Shown here piece by piece: positions 48,885 through 60,277 of a stretch of 64,000 bases of DNA (within the stretch, counting starts at the first letter, position 1; every line of letters starts with the position of its first letter). The DNA is taken from contig SAUG01000091.1 of assembly GCA_011316305.1 (NCBI GenBank), positions 62,001-126,000 of the forward strand. The letters are read 5' to 3'. The DNA comes from Rusavskia elegans (lineage: Eukaryota > Ascomycota > Lecanoromycetes > Teloschistales > Teloschistaceae). Under the pieces are notes generated by a model. It saw only the letters and a program-made list of their open reading frames with translations. It was not told where the DNA came from and did not search any database. A program made the translations under genes and the position numbers.

Positions 48885-49445
48885 CGATCTAATTCGTATA
48901 GTAGATTAGATTAAATTAATTTATTAAAATTTGAATCGGATTTTCGAAATACCGACGGAAATTCGATCCGAAATAGCCAGTCTAATCGTTAAAAAGTAGT
49001 CTGGCTACTTCGATACGGGTTCTCGTTAGTATCTATAACCAAATTCGATTTTTTAGCGAATCGAACCGATTCGATTCGCTAAACAATCGGTTCCGGATTA
49101 AATCCGAAAATCCGATAGAAATCTATTAAATATTTATTAATAGTATTATATTATATTTAGATATTCATTTAACGATATATAAAGATAATATATTTAGATA
49201 ATCTATTTAATTAAACTAGGATGTTTATAGTTTACGTAGTTAATTAATTAGAGATCTTTCTATTTATTTATATAATTTTTATACTATAATTATATAAATT
49301 ATATAAATCTAGTAAATTATTTAAATCGGATCGGATTATAAACTAACAATCGAAAATCTATTAATTCGATATCTAGAAAAGTCGGAACCGACTCGGGTCG
49401 GATCGATTCTTTTAATTCGGATTCGAAATCCGATCCGACAGCTAA
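48885..49445. repeat. CGGATCGG-rich dispersed repeat, block-spacer-block copy
   Basis: Rich blocks at about 48940-49115 and 49325-49440 flank an AT-rich spacer with aatatatttagataatctatt and gtagttaattaatt. This is the same layout and orientation as 6990-7500. Confidence 0.6.
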
Positions 49446-51011
49446 TCTATTAAAAAGTCTGATATATTATTAATAGATATTATATAAAAGAGTAAATAAT
49501 ATATCAATTATTTATAATAAAAAAAGAAAATTTATAAATATAAAATGAATAAAAGTCGACGATAATATCTATTAAAACTCGTTAAACCGCGGTTAAATCT
49601 ATTAAATAACTATTAAACGACTGATATATAGCAATTAAATAGCCGTTAATCCCGATTTATTAACGATTAAAACTGTTTAAATATAATATTATCGTTAATA
49701 TATTTATTCTATTCTTTTATATATTTACGTATTTGTTTATTAATATTCTATTTCGATAGAAAATATTTATAGATATTGAAATAAATATAGATATCATTAT
49801 TATTTCGATAGAAAATACTACGAAAGAAATGAAAATAGATATAATATATAGAAAAAGATATATTAAATATAATTCTATTTAAAATACGATAATTGAAATT
49901 TGAAATTTTACGATAGATTTTTTTAAATAATATATAACGAAATAATAATATAATTATATAATCAAAGAAAAAACTTCGAATATTTTTTATATTCGTAGAT
50001 ATTCGTACGATAGAAAACGATTTATATTAACGAAATTTTCTAAAATATTTACAAATATATAATATAAAACTCTTTCTATAATACGAATTAAAATTTATTA
50101 AATTTTTTTATATTAAATTCGAATCTTTATTAAAATAGATAAACGTAATTAAATTGAAAATAAAAAAGAAAATAACTATAATAAATAAATTTTTTAACGA
50201 CTTTTATTATATAATAAAATTTTTAGATCGAAATATAATAGTTAGTTATAAAATACGATATATTTAAAATGAAATAATAATAAAAAAAAATATTAAAATG
50301 TATAAATCCGAAATTCTATCGATTTTTTTCTACAAAACGCGAAATATTTTTACAAACGGAAATATTCGTATTTTTATAAAATTTAATAAAATATAGTAAA
50401 GTCAATAACTTTAGAATAAAATACTATTTGGCTGGCGTAAATAGTAAAGTAAATGCTATACCGTTGCGTGATTTTCAGTAGCGAAACTATTAGATCCGAT
50501 AAAAGGCTATTAAAACGGCGGTTGCGCCATCCGTTCATGGACACCGTTACGTCGGACAATCTGTGTCATGTTCAAAAATAGGTCATGGAAGGAGGGATTG
50601 AGGGATCAGCCCTTTCCTCCAGTATGCAACCTCAGACGGTGATTATTGAAAACATACCTTATGATATGTACAAAATCGACCGCCATGTCTTGTCCATCCA
50701 GCTTCAACCTACTGTCTAGGATAGAGCAGGTAAGGTATCTAGTCGAGGAACGTTGCAGATGCCAAGCCTGCCAAGGGTGACAACCCCAGGCCTTCGTTTG
50801 GCGACCCGTCCCCTCTCGTCATCCCTGAATTCGCGTCCATCGATCGCTCTTTCTCGACAGGATTGTGTCGCATGCCTCTTCTTTTGTGCTTTGTTCAGTG
50901 GTGGAGAGGTTGGATTCCTTACACTTGATTCAGCATCGCTTTCTTTGCAGCTCACTCTACGTTTGGTCCCATGCTTTCCTCGCATCGCTACTCCAGCACC
51001 TTTATCTCCGC
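49446..51011. other. Right edge of the RIP block and transition
   Basis: 49446-50430 is AT-rich with nothing recognisable. Normal composition returns between 50430 and 50560. From 50700 on the DNA is gene-like. A plus-strand frame in phase with the acyltransferase is open from 50865, but its text is not like the family, so it is treated as 5' UTR. Confidence 0.55.
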
Positions 51012-52426
51012 ATGGCTCCCCCCAAGAGGGATGTTGTTTGGCTAGATGTATGTCTTGGACCTTTTTCGACATCAATATTGCTTCGCACCCTGACTGTTGT
51101 TCTAGGGCCTTCGAGGCATTGCTTCCGTCCTCGTCGTCACTGCACACATCTGCCGATCCCTTTTACCACATCTAATCACACCCGCCATGTCCGACAGAGG
51201 TCCGTCAACCTTATTCCAGCTACCATTTTTCCGATGCCTCGTCATGGGTCGAGCCAGTGTGGCAGTCTTCGCTCTGGTGACCGGTTACATCAACTCTCTC
51301 GGTCCACTGAAAAAGTCCCGCGCCGGCAACGCCGATGCAGCTCTCACCGGCATTGCCAGAAGTGCTTTCCGCAGATTTGGACGCTTCATGATACCGGCCA
51401 TTGTGGCAACCCTGATTAGCTGGCTGGCCTGTCAGTTCGGTGCCTACAACATTGCTCACCTTGCCGATTCTGCCTGGATTCGAGACAGCAGCCCAACTCC
51501 GAGCACCTCTTTCGCCGGCGCCTTCTACGATCTCTTCACGAGTCTCATCAAAACATGGGTTGATGGCGGCAACGAATACGACAAAATCCAATGGACCCTC
51601 ACATATCTACTCAAGGGTTCCATGATGACTTATCTCACCTTGTTCGCTTTGATCTACGTTAAGCCTCGCTGGCGAATGCTTATCCTCGTTGGGATGTTCT
51701 TGTTCAAGTGGAGATCTGGAGACGGTAAGCACCCTCTACGCCTTTACGACACGGAAGGCTGACCTTCTCCCAGCGCTTGTGGGATTCAATGTCTACTGCG
51801 GAATCTTCCTCGCCGAGGTTTCCATCGACTCCGACGTGGTCGACTTCGCGTCGGCACATCCCTACATCCAAGCCGTTACTTCGGCGTCGTTGATCATCTT
51901 GGGCTTTTTTTTCTGCTCATACCCCGAGGAGCATGCCGAATGGGCTCGCTGGTCGAGGAAGATGGACGACTTCGGTCGACTGATATTTCCAGAGGGCGCT
52001 GAATATGCAAGGTTCTATCCTGGTATGGGCGCTGATGCACTGGCGACGGGTATTATGTTCAACCCAACTGCAAAGACCATTCTCTCCCACAGATTCCTTT
52101 GTTGGATGGGAAGACTCAGTTGGCCGGTGTATCTGATCCATGCCCCCTTGTTACGGACTGTCCTCACGTGGGTGTTGTTCGGTGCATCGGTGCGTCCACC
52201 GCAAGGGAAAGATGACCAGGGCAATCAGTTGCCGCCTGGGTTGCTGCCGCTGGCGAAACCATGGGTTGTCATGTTCGCCGTACCTCTGTTCTATGTCTTC
52301 CTCTACCGGGCTGCAGATCTCTGGCTTCGATATGTCGATCCTTGGTGCGGGCGTGCCACGCAACTTTTTGAAGATCTGGTGTTCCGTGATGACGCAAAGG
52401 CGGAGAAGCCTCTTCTCCTGTCATAG
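51012..52426 (+). CDS. Acyltransferase 3 family integral membrane protein, 435 aa
   Basis: Three exons: 51012-51047, 51106-51724 and 51774-52426, with introns of 58 and 49 bp and all phases matching. The first join yields RDVVWLDGLRGIASVLVVTA followed by HICRS. This is the family's opening block, and the His is its proposed active residue. Later blocks fit as well: VAVFALVTGYINSLGPL, a loop with EYDKIQWTLTYLLKGSMMTY, and WMGRLSWPVYLIHAPLL near the C-terminus (family GKISYSLYLVH). About eight to ten hydrophobic helices are visible. Such proteins move acyl groups from acyl-CoA onto carbohydrates, lipids or small molecules at a membrane; the substrate is unknown. The start at 51012 fits the family length. 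An ATG at 50865 in the same frame would add 49 unlike residues. Confidence 0.87.
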
Positions 52427-53352
52427 ACGATGCGCGACTGGTAAGATACCGATGTACAAAGAGTGCAGGATCCAATCATAATGTATATATTCGAGATACC
52501 CTTGGAAAGGTCGGGTTCTACGGGGAAGGCAAAGGGGGATAGCGGCATTGCACTGGCGTTATTGGCATAGCGACTACCCTATTGATACGACAACGGTTCT
52601 GGGGGTTTGGGCTCCTGTAAGCTACAGAGCCGTTGCAAATAAATACTTGTTTGCCGTGAAAAGAATCGGAAGAGTACAAGGATTGTCCATTATGGTGTCA
52701 AAACCTGCATTCCGTTAAATTCATCGTTAATGTACTGTATATTGGTAATATCGTTGCCTTGACCTTCCGCAGAATCTTGAGGAGTGCTGAATGATAACAC
52801 GCAGCTGGAAGCCAACCTCTTTTTAATTGACTTGAAGAAGCAGGACCTTGGAAGTTGTATACGATCCCCCCGAAGGAGATTTGGCGATGTCGGTTAAAGC
52901 TTTGATAGGCGAAGGGGTAGCTCAGAGCAACAGAATACTAGTAAATCCCTTACGCATTTTGTCAAGGTATGTCAAAGACCTCCACCCGTATACCGACCAG
53001 AAGCCATCGAGACTTGAAGCTGATACACCCGATGTCTAGACTTGCGACAACCGAGGTAGTAAATATAGATGTGTTTCTCGGGTGCCACTACCGAAATGAT
53101 CCCACTTACTCGATTTGTCAAAATAAAAGCAACATTTTCTGGTTCACTGTTCGTAGATGCTTCGGTTCCAGGTCAACATTCACGCGGACTATGTTTTTAG
53201 TCAATCCTTATAAACACCCTGAGCTCTCTCGAGCACAAAATCGCTGCTTGCAGTATATCCATTATTCTTGTCTATTCAATTGACGGACTAGGCTCTCAAC
53301 AGCTCGATTCACAGGCAAATCGAATGCTCGCTCAGGCCAAGGGTTGCTGGCG
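52427..53352. other. Intergenic, no gene recognised
   Basis: The stretch between the acyltransferase and the F-box gene has normal composition. Short open frames lack any domain or family resemblance. Confidence 0.55.
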
Positions 53353-55426
53353 ATGGACTTCTCGAACAGTTACAGACCTCAACGACCGGCTGGCAAGGCC
53401 ATTAGCATCGAAGAGGCCTGGAGCCAACAGCAGGACAGTCGTTCCCCTATGGATGCTAAAGGAAGCCCTTTGGAGGTCCCACGTTTATTGAAGATGCCTG
53501 GTGAGATGTTGCACCTGATCTGCCATCATATGGACGTTGACAGCTTCTTCGTTTTTTTGCACACTTGTAAATCATTCTTCACCATTGGCCAATACAGGCC
53601 TCTCTTACTGCGTCAGATTGGTAGAATACCTGGATTGCGGCTCGGACTGGAAGAACTGGATGGTCTGCTTGACGAATTCCTCTTTCGAGCTAGGAAGAAT
53701 TGTCTCGCAGCTGGTATCTTCGCAGAGATGACGTTACACACCGTATTTCATCACGTTCCAAGTCTAGCAAAGGCAGTTGTTTCCCCTATCGCTCGAGATC
53801 GTCTCGCAACCGTCGATGGAGCCGGCAATATCCTTGTGCTGAAATTACGCAAACAGTCCATTGAGTTGGAATTCAAACTCTGGCCAAGCGACTGCAATCT
53901 CAATGTCAAGAATTACGACGTGGTCAGAATTGCTTTTACTAGTGATGGACGCATCGCAGCACTGTACAGACCCCAACCAGGTGTATTAACAAAAGACTTC
54001 AAATCCGGTAACGATGATGTCGAGGCATACGATTTTGCAATGACATTGGTTGTCTTCGATCTCCGCTTCAATGGGGACCGAGTGCGATACGCGCCTGATG
54101 TTGTGCAACTCAGGCGGGACTTCCTCTGCTATAAATCGGAAGATCCAATTGGCTTTTCCATGGCCGGACAATCCATTTCATGTATAGCACGGAGCAGTTC
54201 ATTCTCGCGCGGACGTACTGTAATGAGGGTTTATCACATTGGCTTGAAGCCGCGGACTACCTGTGGTGAGTACAGATTCCAAGCTCCTATTTTTTCTCAA
54301 CCTCAAGTCCGCACCGTGTAGACATATTCTACGATTAGCCAACCCACCACATCACCACTGGGTGCAGGAAGTCTACGGAGAGCTGTAGTATAGTATCACA
54401 TATTTCCTTCCTGGCTGCTAGTCCTATTTTCCTCGATCATATTATTTCGAAACCTTGATACGCCGCACAGCACGTTATAGGGAGCATCCACTGAAGTCTT
54501 GTGAATCGCAGTCCGCATACAAGATTATCGATCTTGACTGATCTATTGACCTAGGTCCTTTCTCGCCTGAACGGACCTACCGATTTCCACTCGAATCAGT
54601 TGGAGAAGCTGCAACAAAGACGCCTCGCGCGAGTCAATGCGGGGTCGAATCATCATTCGTCGACAATTATAAAACGCTGAACATCTTCGCCCCTGGTGAG
54701 CCTGTTCATCGATGGTGGACTTCGGTTCGGGACCTACCCGCGTGGCCCGGCCGCTCAACATCAATTCCCCCAATTGAGAACAATAAAATCGAGGTAGATA
54801 TCGAGAAAAATGGCAACACCTCCGAGTTCCATGTCGGCATGCCTTTTCACAGATGTCATGTAAGCTCTTTGACTGAACCAGACGAACCTGAGCCGTTGTG
54901 TCGAGAGGGTTACCTCGCTATCGGTGTTTGCATAGTGGATGCTAAACCGAGAGCGTTCATTGTGAGAAGCGAGGACACTGTTTTCGCTCGATTGTGTCAC
55001 CATCCGAGACGGAACTTTGCACGTTTCCACCAATGGTCCGAGTGGCAAGTTGTTGCACTCTTGGTCGGATGGCGACAGGGTTCGAGCTCAATTGGAACAG
55101 TCATGAGTATTTCGACAGGGGGAAGTAAAATCGCTGCTGCAACTTGGTCACAAGTCTTGATTTGGTCTCTGGATCCTGAAATGCTCCAGCAAGGGGAGTG
55201 GGAGTTATACTTCCCCAGACGAGATTATAATGGGCGGACAAAGATCGGTAGAATTCGACCCATCCTTCTTCGGTGTCCAGGAGTGGTCTACAAGTTGACG
55301 TGGATTGACGAATTCACGCTGTACGCCGCCACAGATCATGGACTTGTTCGATGGAACTTGGATTCCAGAAATCATGGCCAGTGTCAGAACATCGTACTGA
55401 AAGACTTTGAGGTACCTGGTACATAG
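53353..55426 (+). pseudogene. F-box protein gene with three in-frame stops
   Basis: Exon 1 is 53353-54265 and exon 2 is 54339-55426, joined in phase over a 73-bp intron (gtgagt...attag), giving a 670-codon frame. An F-box (PRLLKMPGEMLHLICHHMDVDSF) starts near residue 43, followed by a WD40/beta-propeller-like body (RLATVDGAGNILVLKL, IAFTSDGRIAALY). F-box proteins link targets to SCF ubiquitin ligases. In exon 2 the frame has TAG at 54386 and 54419 and TGA at 54539. It is open for 885 nt afterwards, with family-like text directly on both sides of the last stop (SAYKIIDLD, then SIDLGPFSPERTYRF). No donor of the right phase was found to splice the stops out. Either this allele is dead, or an unusual intron exists. 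An apparent ATG-less extension upstream (53344) uses TTG and was not used. Confidence 0.65.
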
Positions 55427-56106
55427 GATGCGACTTAAGCGTCGGTCGAAGTGGAGGGTCCCATAAGGTACAATGCAAGAATTCAGGGTATCAACACATA
55501 TGCGATTGCGCTGTGATGTCTAATGCTTCCTATTTTACCTGTTGAAAACCGTGTCGATAATCATGACTCAACACATGAAGGTGCTTGGTGGTTGTCGCCT
55601 TGCAAACGCGCAAGTGTAGTACGTGATGAGGTCGGATGAAAGAGTCTCCAGGGGTTCAGGCCAGTGGCGTCATTGGGATTCTAAACGAGAAGATCGACCG
55701 CTAAATAAAGCACCATGACGTTGCCTGTGAGCCTCCAGCATCTGAGCTGAGTTCACGCACTTCGTAGCATGTCATGTTACTCTGTGAATCGAATCCATAC
55801 CCTCTGCTTTGATCATCCCCTCCATTCCTGGACCGCGCGGATCCCTGTGTGAATTATATTTCCACCAGTGTTTTGGACAACGGTCAACACTGCTGATCCT
55901 CCAACAGTCGTCATAGGTGCAACATTTAGGACGGCATCGAATCCACCAAATCATCGCTTCCCTTTTTCCTCTGCCTGATATCCCCCACCTTCCGTCCCAA
56001 CTCCGAATATCAAGCATCGCCAATATGACTGTCGGTTCGATCGTTGCCATCCAGTAGTCTCACGTGAGATTGTGATGGGACCTCGCGGTCAACCTTTTGT
56101 CACAGC
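55427..56106. other. Intergenic / promoter of the PTP gene
   Basis: No coding region recognised. It includes pyrimidine-rich stretches before the PTP start at 56107, as is usual for fungal promoters. Confidence 0.55.
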
Positions 56107-58887
56107 ATGACAGCTGCTGCATCCACAAGAATGTCCCCAAGCACACCATGGGTGAATTCACCTTCTCCACGCGCTCATCCTATGTCCTCCTCAACCACTC
56201 CCCATGGCCTCCCCATTCGGACTCCCGTGTCGGTGGGTCAACCTCTGTCGCCAACTATCCACAATAGATCCAAATCTACCCAGGCGCCCGTTGCCAGCCC
56301 AGGCTACTTTGGCTTTTCTGGGGAACAGACAAGCTATCCCACCGATACCAATCTGTCTCAATCGCGCAAAACCAAGGGTCCTCCATCCATAACGCCCCGT
56401 CAGTCGGTCTTGACCCCAAAGGCTGTAGCTCAAAACCCGCAGCCCAGATTTGAGGCTTTCCGCCGGCAGTCCGAGACGAATCCCTTCAATCTGAATCATG
56501 GCAGCTTGTCGCAGTTAGGTACCACGGCGGACTCGAAGCGCTCGTCGCCCTCCAAGAGTCCTGATAGTGTGAGGTCCAGGAGAGAATCAAGTTGTTCACC
56601 TAGGCCTAGAAAGAAGCCTTCGTTGGAGAAAGAGCGGGAAAAAGAATGCGAGGACGTCATGGATATGGACCGGTCCGTGGACGAAACTTCGAGTCAGTCC
56701 TCGAAAGAAGCAAAGTTGCGCTCTTACCTAGATGGCGCGCGGTCACAATCACCTGCGAATAACTCTTCGCCTGACCTATCAAGGATAGGCAGAAATCAAC
56801 CTTCTTACATAAACGAAAGACATCATCGCAATTCCTTGCCGCACAATGCGATTGATCCTCACCCGGCATCCCTTAATAAAGCCCATCGCGCAGATACTTT
56901 ACCGACACGTCTCAGCACAGACGGACCTACCATGGTATCAGCAGTCGCCATTGGGCAAATAATTAAAGATCATCTGCCGCCCGACCTATTGATTCTCGAT
57001 GTTCGAGTTTTTGCGCAGTATTCGCAATCGCGTATTCCTGGGGCTCTGAACCTTAATCTCCCAACAACATTGCTCAAGCGCCCTACATACGACGTGCAAA
57101 GACTTGCAGGTACCTTTACCAAGGCAGAGGAAAAAGCAAAGTTTGATCAATGGAGAGATACTAAAGTCATCATTGTGTACGACGCAAGTTCCAGCCAATT
57201 GAAAGATGCGATAACGTGTGTTAATACACTGAAGAAATTCACAAAGGAGGGTTGGGACGGCTCGACGCTAATAGTCAAAGGTGGTTTCGCCAGCTTTTTG
57301 AAGCACTGTCCTGACATGATTGACAATGGATCAGGCGACGAAGAAGGACATACGAAGAAACTGTCCATCGATCCCTCCAAGCCGGTCGCCGGGGGATGTT
57401 TGATGCCGGCGCAACAGACCGCTGCTATGCCATTCTTCAGTGCGATAAGGCAAAACATGGACTTGAGAGATGGCGTTGGCCAGCTTCCAGTCAACCTGCC
57501 ACAGTCATTGAGTGAGAAAGGCATATCGGAGTTGCCTGGATGGCTGAAAAAAGCATCGGACGAACGGAACAGGGGCAAAGCTGTGTCGATGAAATTTCTT
57601 TCGATCGAACAGGCCGAGCAGAAAAGGATGCAAGAGGCTTATTCTACCAACGTCTCTTATGGGTCGCCCGACGTTGAAGCTTCGAAGAGTATCCAGATTG
57701 CAGGTATAGAAAAGGGAACGAAGAATCGCTACAAGGATATGCTGCCATACGACCACTCGCGAGTTCGCCTACAAAACATCCCGCCGGGGGATTGTGATTA
57801 TGTTAACGCCAGCCACCTCAAGGCAGAACGGAGCAACAGACACTACATCGCGTCGCAAGCACCTGTGCCGGCAACCTTCGAAGTCAGTCTTCCCACCCTT
57901 GCTTTTAGCACTACTGAGTCCCATTACTGAGTCGTACGAATAAATTGACGACCGGCAACTGACTATTGATAGGACTTTTGGAATGTTACTTGGCAGCAGG
58001 GCGCTCGTGTCATCGTTATGTTGACTGCTGAATCCGAAGGAGGCCAAACCAAGTGCCATCCGTACTGGTTGCCCGGTAATTATGGCTCTCTGAAGGTGCA
58101 AGCTATCAGCGAAAGACGTGTGTCGTTGGATTCCCCCAAGCCTTCCTCGGGCGACGGGAGCAGCGGTCAAGCCAGCTCTCGTAGTGATACGGGCGCCTCG
58201 GCCAACTCACACCTCACATCTCCAGACCGCGCGGGCCATGGGCGGCGCCGATCTACCACAACCAGTAACAGTGTTTCCAGTCAGGCTAGCACGGCGCCTC
58301 CGCAGGCGGACCCAGATGCTCCTCATGTGATCCTTCGCAAGCTTTTGCTCTCCCATGATGCACAGCCGTATGTGCCAATGAGAGAAATCACCCAGTTACA
58401 GTACACCAGCTGGCCCGACTTCGGTGCACCGGCGCATCCGATGCATGTTTTGGGTCTTGTCGAGCTATGCGGAGAAGTCATCCGGGGCTACAGTGGCGAA
58501 CAAGGATCGGGCGATCCCGCGCCAGAGAATGAGAGGCCTGTGGTAGTTCATTGCAGCGCGGGTTGTGGCCGTACGGGGACCTTCTGCACGGTCGACAGTG
58601 TGATTGATATGATGAAGCGACAGCAGCAGGCCAAACGGGGGCAACATGACCCCAACCGGATGGAGCACGATTCGTGGCAGCAGCGAGATTCATGGATGAC
58701 CAGCGACGTCGACGATCTCATCGTCAAGACTGTCGAAGACTTCCGGCTGCAGCGCTTGAGCATGGTGCAAACACTTCGGCAGTTTGTCCTGTGCTATGAA
58801 AGCGTGCTCGAATGGGTTTCTACGCAGATGCCTGACAGCAACATCAAAAAGTTGGTAGGTCAGGATCGGAGGAGTTATCAAGGATGA
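56107..58887 (+). CDS. Rhodanese-domain protein tyrosine phosphatase (Pyp1/Ptp3-like), 896 aa
   Basis: Two exons, 56107-57882 and 57973-58887, joined in phase by a 90-bp intron. Residues 1-270 are disordered and rich in Ser/Pro. Residues about 275-400 form a rhodanese/CDC25-like domain (LLILDVRVFAQYSQSRIPGA). Its usual active-site loop reads VYDASSSQLKD, with no Cys, so it is probably non-catalytic and used for docking. The classical PTP domain runs from about 545 to 885: NRYKDMLPYDHSRV, the mobile loop WPDFG (Trp 739) and the P-loop HCSAGCGRTG (Cys about 786). A Ser-rich insert of about 70 residues interrupts it near 640-710, as in other fungal Ptps. The nearest characterised relatives are S. 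pombe Pyp1/Pyp2 and yeast Ptp2/Ptp3, which switch off stress MAP kinases by removing phosphate from Tyr. A MAPK is therefore the likely substrate. Confidence 0.9.
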
Positions 58888-60277
58888 GGGACGATTTGTT
58901 TCGAGACGCATACATGGTATTGGTATGTGGTTTAAGACAGCTCCTTTCCTGAGTGTCGTGGGGATTTCATGCAGTCACACAATCTTCACGAAGCACTAAC
59001 AGCGCTGTTCGACTTCGGGTTACGCGGTGACTAGAAGGGTAAGTATTGATGGATGTTGCATTGCGCGGATGGATTCGCATCATTGCATTGCATTAGATTC
59101 CAATTGGAGATGTAAGATAAAAAAAGAAGCACGACATAATCAGCATAGCGTTGGCCTTTTGATCACGAAGCAGCCTGTACAATAGGCATTGGGTAGGCCT
59201 TACTTCAGCACTACCTCTCATTCAATCCCGTTCGAACTGTGTCCACTGCATAGAAGCTTCACAACACCCTTCAGTCTGCTATTCAATAGACTTATTTTTC
59301 GAATTCTGTTCACTACCTCGGGCCCCTTTTGGGCTCTCTTGGCCAACCATCTGCGTGGACAATCGATTTGGAACCACCAGGCCCGATGCTCCCATCTAAG
59401 GGCGAGACTTCTACCAAACACGTCTTGAATGCTAAGAGAGTCTCATCAATAACAACAGACACTTTTGTCGCCTTGCTTCGGAGGCAGAGTAGGAGCTCGA
59501 AAACCCAGTTCACCTACCTCAACCTCACCTCATGCACTGGTGGATTTTGGCTGGCATCGAGCTATCGGATGCTCAACCCGCCGGTCCAAGGGATAGTCTA
59601 CTTCCTCAACCACACATCCATCTGCACGATAACAACACCTACACATTTCTCAAGCTTCCGAACCCTAGTCAGATAACACATGTAAAGCGCATACTATGTC
59701 GTCAACTCCCCCCTCCCAAAAGCATTGCCCCCAATCCCGGCCGCCGCCGCCACCTCTGCATTCGTCAGGTCCCCCGCCTCCACACCCACACCTTCCCAAT
59801 CGCCCTCATAGAACCGTCGGACCACAACCCGCACATCCAGGAAGTTCATGTTGGATCTGTATTCAGGGCCCCAGGTCAGATACTCTTTGCCGACGGGGTC
59901 TTCGGGAGAGCATGCAAATGATCTGATCTACCAGCTAGTCAGTATGACTGACGCTCTTACGTACACCAAGATCATTCTGATACTCCGTAATGTTGGCTAC
60001 CCGATCGGTGGTCAACTCCGTGGTCAGCCCCCTCGAACGAATTTCGTGTAATGAATGCCCTGTCTTGAGCTATGAAGACATCGACTTCAGTAAGACACCC
60101 ACCCACCTCGCGGTGACTGAGGCTCAGTACGTGGATCAGATCATCAGTGCTATTGGGCAAGACTGGGATTACAGACAGCGCTAGTGAACCAAGACGCGCG
60201 CGCGTACCTGCATTAGTCTCCCTTGTACACGTCTTTAAATCCGAAGAGCGTTTTCGTGTAAACATCCACTCACTGCA
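58888..60277. other. Intergenic between PTP and NIC96, mostly unexplained
   Basis: Composition is normal. Several short open frames occur on both strands. Only one segment (59694-59927, minus) has clear coding character and a plausible splice acceptor; it is listed separately. The promoter of NIC96 must lie in the last few hundred bases. Confidence 0.5.
59694..59927 (-). CDS. Possible last exon of an unrecognised gene
   Basis: Minus-strand frame of 77 codons ending in TAG (complement of 59694-59696). It contains EYLTWGPEYRSNMNFLDVRV and then a Gly/Ala-rich end. It is preceded by ctgactagctggtag, a good fungal branch site and acceptor. A candidate upstream exon ends near 59984 (text SQHYG), which would give a ~56-bp intron with donor gtatca. 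Further exons were not established and the family is not recognised. It could be a relic or a chance frame. Confidence 0.35.
   Translation of the reverse strand: MRSFACSPEDPVGKEYLTWGPEYRSNMNFLDVRVVVRRFYEGDWEGVGVEAGDLTNAEVAAAAGIGGNAFGRGELTT

Larger units (their letters stand above)
13440..50430. repeat. 37-kb RIP-mutated AT isochore made of nested transposons
   Basis: CA and TG are almost absent while CG, CT and AG remain, so the mutation was specific for CpA. ATG and the codons CAN and TGG have therefore been erased; Gln and Trp codons now read TAA or TAG. Transposon domains can still be recognised in stop-interrupted frames. The block begins about 270 bp after GDE1 and ends about 580 bp before the acyltransferase gene. 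Blocks like this are usually heterochromatic in ascomycetes. No working gene is seen in it. Confidence 0.9.

Noticed and set aside
13440..50430. CRISPR array or bacterial mobile island
   Set aside because: No regularly spaced short repeats; the sequence is eukaryotic transposon DNA with RIP, in a genome with spliceosomal introns.
13440..50430. Centromere
   Set aside because: AT-rich transposon-filled DNA would fit, but 37 kb alone without satellite, CENP-A data or chromosome context cannot support it.
50865..51011. N-terminal extension of the acyltransferase from an earlier in-frame ATG
   Set aside because: The 49 extra residues are unlike the family, while the start at 51012 leads straight into the conserved opening block.
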